From UBA9865 sp035647835 (lineage in GTDB: Bacteria > Bacillota > Dethiobacteria > Dethiobacterales > Dethiobacteraceae), in contig DASRMS010000164.1 of NCBI GenBank assembly GCA_035647835.1, positions 1-31,417 on the forward strand: a DNA stretch of 31,417 nucleotides, in the 5' to 3' direction. Both the position numbers and the translations under genes were made by a program. The notes under the pieces were generated by a model. The model had not been told where the DNA came from. It ran no database searches and was given only the letters and a program-made list of their open reading frames with translations. Shown piece by piece: positions 24,366 through 31,417 of the stretch; position 1 is the stretch's first letter, and the number at the start of each line of letters is the position of its first letter.

Positions 24366-24401
24366 GAGTGCCTAACATTAATCAAATGTAGGCACTCTTT
24401 T
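24366..24401. terminator. Bidirectional terminator between the CBS-ACT gene and typA
   Basis: GAGTGCCT-A-ACATT pairs with AATGT-AGGCACTC (13 bp, one bulged A) around the loop AATCA, with TTTT on the plus side and A-rich sequence on the left. It serves the two convergent genes, starting 23 bases after one stop and ending 9 bases before the other. Confidence 0.88.
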
Positions 24402-24409
24402 GCAGTATC

Positions 24410-26239
24410 TTATGAGGTTTGCGCTCGACGCATTGCTCGAGTTTTATTAAACTGAGCACGTTCTTGTTTTTTTAGCAGTTTTTTGCGCAAGCGGAAACTT
24501 TGCGGCGTAATTTCTACCAGCTCATCGTCAGCAATGAACTCAATGGCTTCTTCCAAACTAAGATTGCGCGGTTCTTTAAGACGAACAGTTTCTTCAGAAG
24601 TAGAGGCGCGCATGTTTGTGAGATGTTTCTTCTTACAAATATTAACCTCTAAATCAACTTCACGGTTATTTTGCCCGACAATCATCCCTTCATAGACATG
24701 AGCCCCGGGGACGACAAAAAGTGTGCCGCGTTCTTCTGCGGCATGTAAGCCGTAAGCCGTAGCCTCGCCATCTTCCCACGCGATCAGCGCGCCTTGGAAA
24801 CGAGAGGAGATTTCACCTTTGTGGGGCTCGTAACTAGAGAAGGTATGATTCATAATCCCATTACCCCGTGTTTCACTTAAATATTCGGAGCGGAAACCTA
24901 TTAGTCCGCGTGCCGGGATGCGAAATTCTAAACGAATTTGTCCCGGTTCGGTGGGCGTCATGTCTACCATTTCTGCTTTGCGCTGGCTGAGGTTTTCCAT
25001 AATTGCGCCCATATATTCTTCCGACATGTCTAGCACTAAATGTTCAATTGGTTCATGGAGTTTACCATCAATTTTTTTGAAAATAGCTTCTGGTTTACTG
25101 ACCTGTAATTCATAACCTTCACGTCGCATATTTTCAATGAGGATGGAGAGATGTAATTCCCCACGCCCCGCCACTAAAAAACTATCTGGACTATCTGTTT
25201 CTTCCACTTTTAAGGAAACATTGGTTTCTAGCTCGTGGAAGAGTCGCTCCCGCAGCTTACGTGAAGTGACAAATTGACCTTCACGACCGGCAAAGGGACT
25301 ATTATTTACAACAAAATACATGGTTAGTGTAGGCTCATCAACGGTGAGTACCGGTAACTGCTCAAGGTGATCCGGATGACAGATGGTTTCACCAATATTG
25401 ACATTATCTAAACCTGAAAGAGCAATAATATCACCAGTCATAGCGTTATCTGTTTCCATTTTTTTTAGCCCGGAAAAAACAAATACCTTATTTACTCTGG
25501 CTTGTTCTACGGAACCATCTGCATGGAGCAGAGCGACAGCTTCACCTGCGGCAATTGTGCCGCGTAAGATCCGCCCAATGGCATAGCGCCCAACATAATT
25601 ATCATGGGTTAGATTAGCCACGAGCATTTGAAAGGGGCCATGCTCATCGCTGGCAGGGGCAGGTACATGGGAAACAATTACCTCAAAAAGTGGTTCTAGT
25701 GAGGAGCTGTTTTCATCAGGTTCGAGGCTAGCCATACCGGTGCGAGCCGAGGCATAAATTACAGGGAAATCAAGCTGCTCGTCATTGGCGCCTAACTCCA
25801 CAAAGAGGTCGAAAACCATATCGACAACTTGTAGTGGTCGTGCATCGCTGCGATCAATCTTATTGACAACCACAATGGGCAGCAAGCCCAACTCTAGTGC
25901 TTTACGTAAAACAAAGCGCGTTTGTGGCATGGGACCTTCAAAGGCATCTACAATTAAAAGCACACCATCAACCATGGATAAAGCTCGCTCTACTTCGCCA
26001 CCAAAATCTGCGTGTCCCGGGGTGTCCACAATATTAATCTTTACTCCTCGGTACTCGACCGCAGTATTTTTAGCCAAGATGGTAATGCCGCGTTCGCGCT
26101 CTAGATCATTTGAATCCATCACACGTTCTACAACGGCTTCATTACTGCGAAAAATGCCGCTCTGCCGTAACATACCATCTACAAGAGTAGTTTTACCATG
26201 ATCCACATGGGCGATAATAGCGATATTGCGAATTTGCAT
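24410..26239 (-). CDS. typA: Translational GTPase TypA/BipA
   Basis: Ribosome-binding GTPase of the EF-G/LepA class that helps 50S assembly and stress adaptation. It has 609 residues. G-domain motifs: AHVDHGKTT (G1), RGITI (G2), DTPGHADFGGEV (G3), NKIDR (G4). The domain II, III and V regions and the BipA-specific C-terminal domain follow (RIPARGLIGFRSEYLS, NICKKKHLTNMRAS). The ATG at 26239 is chosen because AGGAGG lies seven bases upstream; a GTG at 26260 would enclose that site. It is divergent from the ABC-F gene, another ribosome-associated factor, across 160 bases. The C-terminal tail is strongly basic. Confidence 0.97.
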   Translation of the reverse strand: MQIRNIAIIAHVDHGKTTLVDGMLRQSGIFRSNEAVVERVMDSNDLERERGITILAKNTAVEYRGVKINIVDTPGHADFGGEVERALSMVDGVLLIVDAFEGPMPQTRFVLRKALELGLLPIVVVNKIDRSDARPLQVVDMVFDLFVELGANDEQLDFPVIYASARTGMASLEPDENSSSLEPLFEVIVSHVPAPASDEHGPFQMLVANLTHDNYVGRYAIGRILRGTIAAGEAVALLHADGSVEQARVNKVFVFSGLKKMETDNAMTGDIIALSGLDNVNIGETICHPDHLEQLPVLTVDEPTLTMYFVVNNSPFAGREGQFVTSRKLRERLFHELETNVSLKVEETDSPDSFLVAGRGELHLSILIENMRREGYELQVSKPEAIFKKIDGKLHEPIEHLVLDMSEEYMGAIMENLSQRKAEMVDMTPTEPGQIRLEFRIPARGLIGFRSEYLSETRGNGIMNHTFSSYEPHKGEISSRFQGALIAWEDGEATAYGLHAAEERGTLFVVPGAHVYEGMIVGQNNREVDLEVNICKKKHLTNMRASTSEETVRLKEPRNLSLEEAIEFIADDELVEITPQSFRLRKKLLKKQERAQFNKTRAMRRAQTS

Positions 26240-26269
26240 TTTTTTGCCTCCTATTTGCACATCTTTTTT

Positions 26270-26298
26270 AGTATAACAGCATTGTGGCGCAGTAACAA
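26270..26298 (-). promoter_or_regulatory. Promoter of typA
   Basis: Minus strand: TTGTTA (26298-26293), a 17-base spacer, then TATACT (26275-26270). The leader is about 25 bases. Confidence 0.6.
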
Positions 26299-26398
26299 GA
26301 AAAAATGTGTGATAAACAGTTAACTAGACAGCAGCAGGGAAAGTTAGCTGCTTTAAGGAATAAAGATATGTGTAACAGCAGATATTGGAGGTTTGCCA

Positions 26399-28342
26399 GT
26401 GAGTGTTGCAGCAGTTCATCATGTAAAAAAATATTTTGGTGCCGAACTCATTCTCGATGATGCTTCTTTGCAATTGCACCCGCGTGAGCGAGTCGGTTTA
26501 GTCGGCCCCAACGGAGCAGGTAAAACAACGCTCCTTAATATTATTGCCGGAGAAGTTATTGCTGATGAGGGGACAATTACGCTGGCACGAGGTAGTTCAC
26601 TAGGTTATCTGAAGCAAGGCTCAAAAAGTTCTGCTAGCGGAACAATGGAAGTAGAACTGCGCAGAGCCTTTGCCGAAATTGATGCTTTAGCTGAACAGCT
26701 TAATTCCTTAGAGCAGCAAATGGCTGCACGTTCCTCACAATCTGATAAGCAGCTAGAAGAAATTATGAGTACCTATGGCGAATTACGCCACCGTTTTGAA
26801 GATGCTGGTGGTTATTTGATGGATGCCCGTCTCCGTGCTGTTGTTAATGGTTTGGGCTTTCAAATGCAGGATTTACCGCGTACTATAGCTACATTTTCTG
26901 GTGGAGAACAAACGCGTATCCGTTTAGCTCGTTTACTGCTGGAAGAACCTGAGGTATTGCTTTTGGATGAGCCAACTAATCATTTAGATATAGAAGCTGT
27001 CGAGTGGTTAGAAAAATATTTAAATGACTGGCACGGTACGATATTGATTGTTTCGCATGACCGTTATTTTCTTGATCGTGTGGCTACTCGTATTTTAGCC
27101 TTGGAGCATGGTCAGCTTAAAAGCTACCAGGGTAATTATTCAGCTTATCAGAGGCAAAGAGAGCAGGAAAGAATTACACAGGAAAAAGCGTATGCTAAAC
27201 AACAGGAGTACATTGAAAAAGAAACAACCTATATTCGCACCCTCGGTACAGGAGAAAGGGAAAAACGGCAAGCAAAAAGTCGGCAAAAAAGATTAGCAAA
27301 ACTGCAAATAATGGACAAGCCGCAACAGGCTAGAGCGATGGCACTTGATTTCGGTTTTTCCGGCCGTAGCGGTGAAATTGCCGTGCGCATGGAAGGAGTT
27401 GCTAAATATTTTGCTGACCAGGCAGTGTTTAGTCAGGTAGATTTTGTGCTCCGTTGGGGTGAGCGGGTCGCACTGGTCGGCCCTAATGGTTCAGGTAAAA
27501 GTACATTACTTAAACTGATTGCCGGGGAATTACAGCCGGATGTAGGTCAAGTTTGGGTTGGACCAAGTGTTAAACTGGTCTATTTTGACCAACACCAACA
27601 GATTATCGCCAGTGATAAAACTCCACTTGAGGAAATCATGGATGCTGCCAGCATGACGATTACAGAGGCCCGTAGCTATCTTGGACGTTTTCTTTTTATC
27701 GGAGATGATGTCTTTAAGCGTAATGCTGATTTAAGCGGTGGTGAAAAAAGTCGCTTAGCCTTAGCCAAACTAGGTTTGGATGAAGGCAACTTTTTGGTCT
27801 TGGACGAACCAACTAATCATTTAGATATCACAGGAGTAGAGGAGTTAGAGGAAGCAATTTGCAGTTTTCCGGGGACTTTAATTGTTGTTTCCCACGATCG
27901 ATATTTCGTCAGCCGTACCACGGAAAAGGTACTTGATGTGGCAAAAGGGTGCGTTACTTATTATCCGGTGCCTTACGATGAATATGTGCAGGAGCGGGAG
28001 AAAAAAGCTGTGATTGAAATTGATCCTGCGGAAAGCAAAAAAATACAGCGACATGCAGAGCAGCGACGCCAACGAGAAGCAGAATTACAACAACGTCGTG
28101 AATTGCGCAAGCTGACAGAAGAAGTAGAGCAGACAGAAACAGAAATTAGCAGTCTGGAAGAGAAGCTTGCTGTTTTAGAAGCGGAGCTGTTAGAGCCCCA
28201 AGTCTATTCTGATTATCAGCTGGCAGCAGAAAAAGGGCAGGAGTTGGCACAAGTTAAAGCTCGCTTACAGTTGCTATATCGGCAGTGGGAGTTGCAAACA
28301 GAACAAGTAGAAAAGTTCAAAGGTAAGATAATTTTAGGTTAA
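26399..28342 (+). CDS. ABC-F ATPase, YdiF/Uup type
   Basis: Soluble twin-ABC protein acting on the ribosome, with no membrane segments. First cassette: Walker A GPNGAGKTT, signature FSGGEQTR, Walker B LLLDEPTNHLD, then SHDRYFL. A linker rich in Gln, Arg and Lys follows at about 240-310. Second cassette: GPNGSGKST, LSGGEKSR, LVLDEPTNHLD, SHDRYFV. The last 110 residues or so form a charged coiled coil like the Uup/YdiF C-terminal domain. It has 647 residues, close to YdiF. GTG at 26399 is chosen, with GGAGG seven bases upstream; the in-frame TTG at 26393 is too close to that site. An AGCAGC/GCTGCT hairpin at 26330-26352 is in the leader. Nothing in the sequence argues for a drug-resistance subtype. 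Confidence 0.92.
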   Translation: MSVAAVHHVKKYFGAELILDDASLQLHPRERVGLVGPNGAGKTTLLNIIAGEVIADEGTITLARGSSLGYLKQGSKSSASGTMEVELRRAFAEIDALAEQLNSLEQQMAARSSQSDKQLEEIMSTYGELRHRFEDAGGYLMDARLRAVVNGLGFQMQDLPRTIATFSGGEQTRIRLARLLLEEPEVLLLDEPTNHLDIEAVEWLEKYLNDWHGTILIVSHDRYFLDRVATRILALEHGQLKSYQGNYSAYQRQREQERITQEKAYAKQQEYIEKETTYIRTLGTGEREKRQAKSRQKRLAKLQIMDKPQQARAMALDFGFSGRSGEIAVRMEGVAKYFADQAVFSQVDFVLRWGERVALVGPNGSGKSTLLKLIAGELQPDVGQVWVGPSVKLVYFDQHQQIIASDKTPLEEIMDAASMTITEARSYLGRFLFIGDDVFKRNADLSGGEKSRLALAKLGLDEGNFLVLDEPTNHLDITGVEELEEAICSFPGTLIVVSHDRYFVSRTTEKVLDVAKGCVTYYPVPYDEYVQEREKKAVIEIDPAESKKIQRHAEQRRQREAELQQRRELRKLTEEVEQTETEISSLEEKLAVLEAELLEPQVYSDYQLAAEKGQELAQVKARLQLLYRQWELQTEQVEKFKGKIILG

Positions 28343-28344
28343 AG

Positions 28345-28374
28345 ATTAATCCGACAGCGAGCTGCCGGATTAAT
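28345..28374 (+). terminator. Stem-loop after the ABC-F gene, weak terminator
   Basis: ATTAATCCG, an A/C mismatch and CAG pair with CTG and CGGATTAAT around a 4-base loop, starting three bases after the stop. The stem is strong but no T-run follows, so it may protect the mRNA end rather than terminate. Confidence 0.5.
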
Positions 28375-28567
28375 TATGTTAGGACTTAGACAGCTCGGTA
28401 ATCAGTAGTATGACTGGGCTAAAATATCGTTTACTGAGTATTACTAAAGTGTCATGCTCTTTATATTGGTGTAAATTGTCGCTATATGTAAAGTATGACT
28501 TGTTTTATTTAGTGTAGATTAGATAGAATAGGAAGGGATATTGTAAATAATCTGATGGAGGGATTCG

Positions 28568-30556
28568 ATGAATTCAATTGAAGAACGTGCGGTAAATGCA
28601 ATTCGTTTTTTAGCGGTTGACGCAATAGAAAAAGCAAATTCGGGTCATCCCGGTTTGCCTATGGGTGGTGCCCCTATGGCGTATATTCTGTGGTCTCGTT
28701 TTATGCGTCATAGTCCTAAACATCCGAGCTGGGAGAATCGTGATCGTTTTGTGCTTTCTGCTGGTCATGGTTCTATGCTTCTGTATGCCCTCTTACATTT
28801 ATTTGGTTACGGTCTTTCCGTGGCAGACTTGCAGCAATTCCGCCAGTGGGGCAGCAAAACGCCAGGACATCCGGAATACGGCCATACTGTGGGAGTGGAA
28901 ACGACCACCGGACCCTTGGGACAAGGATTCGCAAATGCTGTGGGTATGGCCATAGCAGAACGACGTCTGGCAGCTGAGTTTAACAAACCTGAATTCGAGG
29001 TAGTAAATCATTATACTTATGTGTATACCGGTGATGGCTGTTTAATGGAGGGTGTGAGTGCCGAAGCTGCATCTTTGGCCGGTCATTTAAAGTTAGGTCG
29101 CTTAATCTGCCTTTACGATGATAACGAAATTACTATTGATGGCAGTACTAAAGTTGCTTTTACTGAGGATGTGGCGCAGCGTTTTGCCGCCTATGGCTGG
29201 CATGTCCAAAAGATTGCTGATGGCACGGAGCTGTCCGCTATTGCTGAAGCTATTGCCAAGGCACAACAAGAATCAGCTCGCCCCTCCTTGATTATGGTGC
29301 GCACGGCGATTGGTTATGGTAGTCCCAATAAGCAGGGTTTATCAGCGGCCCATGGTGCCCCCTTGGGCAGTGATGAAGTGAACCTGACTAAAGAAAATTT
29401 AGGTTGGCCCTTAGAACCTGCATTTTTTGTCCCAGATGAGGTGCGTGAACATTTTGCGGCGCTGACTACACAACAGGAAGCAGCGTATACCGCTTGGCAC
29501 GATTTGTTCGCTGACTATCGTCAGCGTTTCCCTGAAGACGCGAAACGTTGGGATGACTGGCATAGTTTGGATGTGCCAGCTGCTTTAGCAGAGGAGGAAG
29601 AGTTGTGGCAGTTTACCAAACCGCTGGCTACTAGGGCTGCTTCCGGCCAGGTAATGCAGATAATTGCTAAACATCTGCCTAATTTACTGGGCGGTTCAGC
29701 GGATTTAAATGCTTCCACTAAAACATACCTGAAAGCTTTTTCTGATTTCCAGGCAGAAAACTACTGTGGTAATAATCTGTTTTTTGGCGTACGCGAACAT
29801 GCTATGGGTGCTATTGTTAACGGCTTGGCGCTTTATGGCGGCTTACGCCCTTACAGCTCAACTTTCTTTGTCTTTGTAGATTATATGAAACCTACACTGC
29901 GGTTAGCTGCCCTGATGGGCTTGCCTGTTGTCTATGTATTTACGCATGATAGCATTGGTGTAGGTGAGGATGGACCTACCCACCAGCCAGTTGAGCAACT
30001 GGCAAACTTACGCTCTATCCCTAATCTCCATGTGCTGCGCCCTGCTGACGGACGTGAGACAGCGGCTGCTTGGTTGTCAGCAGTTAAGCGAGTAGACGGG
30101 CCAACCGCCCTGGTGCTTAGTCGGCAAAAACTGCCGCAATTATCTGGTACAGGTCTTGAAGCGCAAAAAGGAGCCTACATCCTCAGCCCCGAGAAGGGAC
30201 AAGCTCCAGCAGCAATACTGCTGGCAAGTGGTTCAGAAGTTCATTTAGCGCTAGGGGCACAGCAAGAACTTTGGAAAAAAGGCATAGATGTACGTGTCGT
30301 CAGTATGATGAGCTGGGAATTATTTAGGGCACAATCACCGGTCTACCGTGAAGAAGTCTTGCCTAAGGCCATAAAAAAGCGTTTAGCTATTGAAGCGGGA
30401 CATACTATGGGCTGGCACAGTTTTATCGGTGACGAAGGTGAGATGATCGCCATTGATCATTTTGGCGCCTCTGCTCCCGGTGAGATATTAATGGAGAAGT
30501 TTGGTTTTACGGTAGCCAATATTATTGAGAAAGTAACATACTTATTGCAAAAATAA
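28568..30556 (+). CDS. tkt: Transketolase
   Basis: Thiamine-diphosphate enzyme moving two-carbon units in the non-oxidative pentose phosphate pathway. 662 residues, full length. Motifs in order: ANSGHPGLPMGGAPMAY, SAGHGSMLLYALLHL, TTGPLGQGFANAVGMA, the ThDP-Mg site GDGCLMEGVSAEA then DDNEITIDG, FFGVREHAMGAI, and HDSIGVGEDGPTHQPVEQLA. The C-terminal domain includes WHSFIGDEGE. GGAGGG precedes the ATG at 28568 by five bases. A weak promoter (TTGTTT, 18 bases, TAGAAT at 28524-28529) may drive it; the 225 bases upstream otherwise hold only the stem-loop at 28345. No tal, rpe or rpi gene is adjacent. Confidence 0.97.
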   Translation: MNSIEERAVNAIRFLAVDAIEKANSGHPGLPMGGAPMAYILWSRFMRHSPKHPSWENRDRFVLSAGHGSMLLYALLHLFGYGLSVADLQQFRQWGSKTPGHPEYGHTVGVETTTGPLGQGFANAVGMAIAERRLAAEFNKPEFEVVNHYTYVYTGDGCLMEGVSAEAASLAGHLKLGRLICLYDDNEITIDGSTKVAFTEDVAQRFAAYGWHVQKIADGTELSAIAEAIAKAQQESARPSLIMVRTAIGYGSPNKQGLSAAHGAPLGSDEVNLTKENLGWPLEPAFFVPDEVREHFAALTTQQEAAYTAWHDLFADYRQRFPEDAKRWDDWHSLDVPAALAEEEELWQFTKPLATRAASGQVMQIIAKHLPNLLGGSADLNASTKTYLKAFSDFQAENYCGNNLFFGVREHAMGAIVNGLALYGGLRPYSSTFFVFVDYMKPTLRLAALMGLPVVYVFTHDSIGVGEDGPTHQPVEQLANLRSIPNLHVLRPADGRETAAAWLSAVKRVDGPTALVLSRQKLPQLSGTGLEAQKGAYILSPEKGQAPAAILLASGSEVHLALGAQQELWKKGIDVRVVSMMSWELFRAQSPVYREEVLPKAIKKRLAIEAGHTMGWHSFIGDEGEMIAIDHFGASAPGEILMEKFGFTVANIIEKVTYLLQK

Positions 30557-30558
30557 TA

Positions 30559-30585
30559 GTAGGGGCGAACTGTGTTCGCCCGCAC
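30559..30585 (+). repeat. Dispersed palindromic repeat, copy 3
   Basis: The most intact copy: GTAG, then a perfect 8-bp hairpin GGGCGAAC-TGT-GTTCGCCC (30563-30581), then GCAC. It starts two bases after the transketolase stop. Copies at 12962 and 22861 keep the right half best. Similar short hairpins are scattered between genes in many bacteria. Confidence 0.65.
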
Positions 30586-30587
30586 AA

Positions 30588-30628
30588 TTAAAATAACTCC
30601 CTTCGCTTTTTGTCTAGCGAAGGGAGTT
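30588..30628 (-). terminator. Terminator of htpG
   Basis: Perfect 12-bp stem AACTCCCTTCGC/GCGAAGGGAGTT (30595-30606, 30617-30628) with a 10-base loop. On the minus strand it is followed by a T-rich tail (TATTTTAA). It begins 4 bases after the htpG stop and, together with the repeat hairpin, separates it from tkt. Confidence 0.85.
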
Positions 30629-30632
30629 TGGA

Positions 30633-31417
30633 TTATTTCATTAAACTGCAGATGTTATTGGTGAATTCCACAGGATCTTCGATGTTTATACCTTCAATGA
30701 GTAAAGCTTGGTTAAAGAGCAAATTGGTATAAAGTTTGAGTTTATCTTGATCCTGCTCGTACGCTTCCTGCAGTGACTTAAATACTTCATGGTTTGTATT
30801 AATTTCTAAGACCTTATCAGCTTTGATGTTCTGGTTGTTAGGCATAGCATTCAATATTTTCTCCATTTCAATCGATACCTCACCGGCATTAGCTAAACAG
30901 ACAGGATGATTTTTTAATCTCTTGGAAGCACGTACGGAGGATACTTGCTCGGATAAAACATCTTGCATAAAATCAAATAGCTTTTGTTCAGCTGCTGGCT
31001 CAGCAGTAGCCGGTGTTTCATCTTCAATGCCTAAATCTGCATTGGAAATAGATTTAAACTCTTTATCTTGGTAGGCAGCTAACATTTTTATGGCAAATTC
31101 ATCTATATCTTCACTGAAGTAGAGAATTTCAAATCCTTTTTCCTGCAACAATTCAGTCTGGGGCATTTTTTCAATTCTTGCCACGGACTCCCCAGCTGCA
31201 TAGTAGATATATTGTTGCTCAGACTTCATCCGACCTACATATTCAGCTAAAGTTACCAGCTTTTTCTCGTGAGAGGAATAGAAGAGCAGTAAGTCCTGGA
31301 GGTCTTCTTTGTGGCTGCCAAACTCACTATAAACACCAAACTTTAATTGTCGGCCAAAGGTCTGAAAAAACTTTTCATAAGTTTCTCTGTCATCTCGTAA
31401 AAGTTTTTCTAACTCAT
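30633..31417 (-). CDS. htpG: Chaperone HtpG (bacterial Hsp90), C-terminal part, cut by the window edge
   Basis: The minus-strand frame is open from the stop at 30633 to the right edge, so about 260 C-terminal residues are present and the N-terminal ATPase domain lies outside the window. A methionine at 31229 is internal, since the frame continues upstream in good HtpG sequence (KFFQTFGRQLKFGVYSEF, LLLFYSSHEKKLVTLAEYVGRM). Family blocks include KSEQQYIYYAAGES and KGFEILYFSEDIDEF in the middle domain, and SKRLKNHPVCLANAGEVSIEMEK and NTNHEVFKSLQ in the dimerisation domain. It ends NNICSLMK. It is an ATP-driven folding chaperone of the cytosol. Confidence 0.93.
   Translation of the reverse strand, partial: ELEKLLRDDRETYEKFFQTFGRQLKFGVYSEFGSHKEDLQDLLLFYSSHEKKLVTLAEYVGRMKSEQQYIYYAAGESVARIEKMPQTELLQEKGFEILYFSEDIDEFAIKMLAAYQDKEFKSISNADLGIEDETPATAEPAAEQKLFDFMQDVLSEQVSSVRASKRLKNHPVCLANAGEVSIEMEKILNAMPNNQNIKADKVLEINTNHEVFKSLQEAYEQDQDKLKLYTNLLFNQALLIEGINIEDPVEFTNNICSLMK

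Noticed and set aside
26330..26352. An antibiotic-sensing attenuator ahead of the ABC-F gene.
   Set aside because: Only one 6-bp hairpin is present, with no leader peptide, no competing terminator stem and no T-run; the protein resembles the housekeeping YdiF/Uup group.
28345..28374. A strong rho-independent terminator after the ABC-F gene.
   Set aside because: The stem is good but no T-run follows, so it is listed only as a weak terminator or mRNA-end hairpin.

Overview
The window looks like a chromosomal segment of an anaerobic Firmicute, most likely a Clostridia/Peptococcaceae-type bacterium. This rests on several traits. Shine-Dalgarno sites are strong (AGGAGG type) and promoters are TTGACA/TATAAT-like. 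GTG and TTG starts are frequent. Fumarase is the oxygen-sensitive two-subunit class I enzyme. There is a RACo-type corrinoid-reactivating ATPase and a selenium-dependent tRNA enzyme (MnmH). The order dnaE-pfkA-pyk-thioesterase-fxsA is familiar from Firmicutes. The species cannot be fixed from sequence reading alone. I see no insertion sequence, prophage, CRISPR array or rRNA; most of the window is core metabolism and information processing.

Layout. Positions 1-2520: a RACo-like 2Fe-2S/ATPase gene on the minus strand, a gap holding a candidate structured RNA on the plus strand, and initiator tRNA-Met on the minus strand with a consensus promoter and its own terminator. Positions 2640-5440: fumarase alpha, fumarase beta and malic enzyme in one tight operon (fumarate to malate to pyruvate). 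Positions 5450-7650: acetyl-CoA synthetase behind two tandem promoters, each bracketed by inverted-repeat arms. Positions 7760-12610: a TtcA-like tRNA thiolase, a Lon-like protease, then mnmH and trmL, i.e. three anticodon-loop modification enzymes. Positions 12610-13640: a CsoR-type copper repressor with a G/C-tract operator, a CopZ-like chaperone and a small membrane protein. Positions 13650-20940: dnaE, pfkA, pyk, a hot-dog thioesterase and fxsA, closed by a terminator.

Positions 20970-22760 (minus): a DUF1015 protein and a DUF1622 membrane protein. Positions 22760-23500: a gene-poor gap and an unrecognised 129-residue gene. Positions 23620-24400: a CBS-CBS-ACT (AcuB-like) protein. Positions 24410-28380: divergent typA/bipA and a YdiF/Uup-type ABC-F gene, both ribosome-associated. 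Positions 28560-31417: transketolase and the 3' part of htpG, which runs off the right edge.

Together the genes cover acetate activation, C4-to-C3 carbon flow, lower glycolysis, the pentose phosphate pathway, replication, tRNA wobble modification and translation or stress factors. The least explained elements are the structured RNA candidate at 2052-2213, the promoters enclosed by inverted arms before acs and dnaE, a dispersed palindromic repeat present in three copies, and the orphan gene at 23102-23491. Many start codons were chosen by Shine-Dalgarno placement rather than by the longest reading frame.
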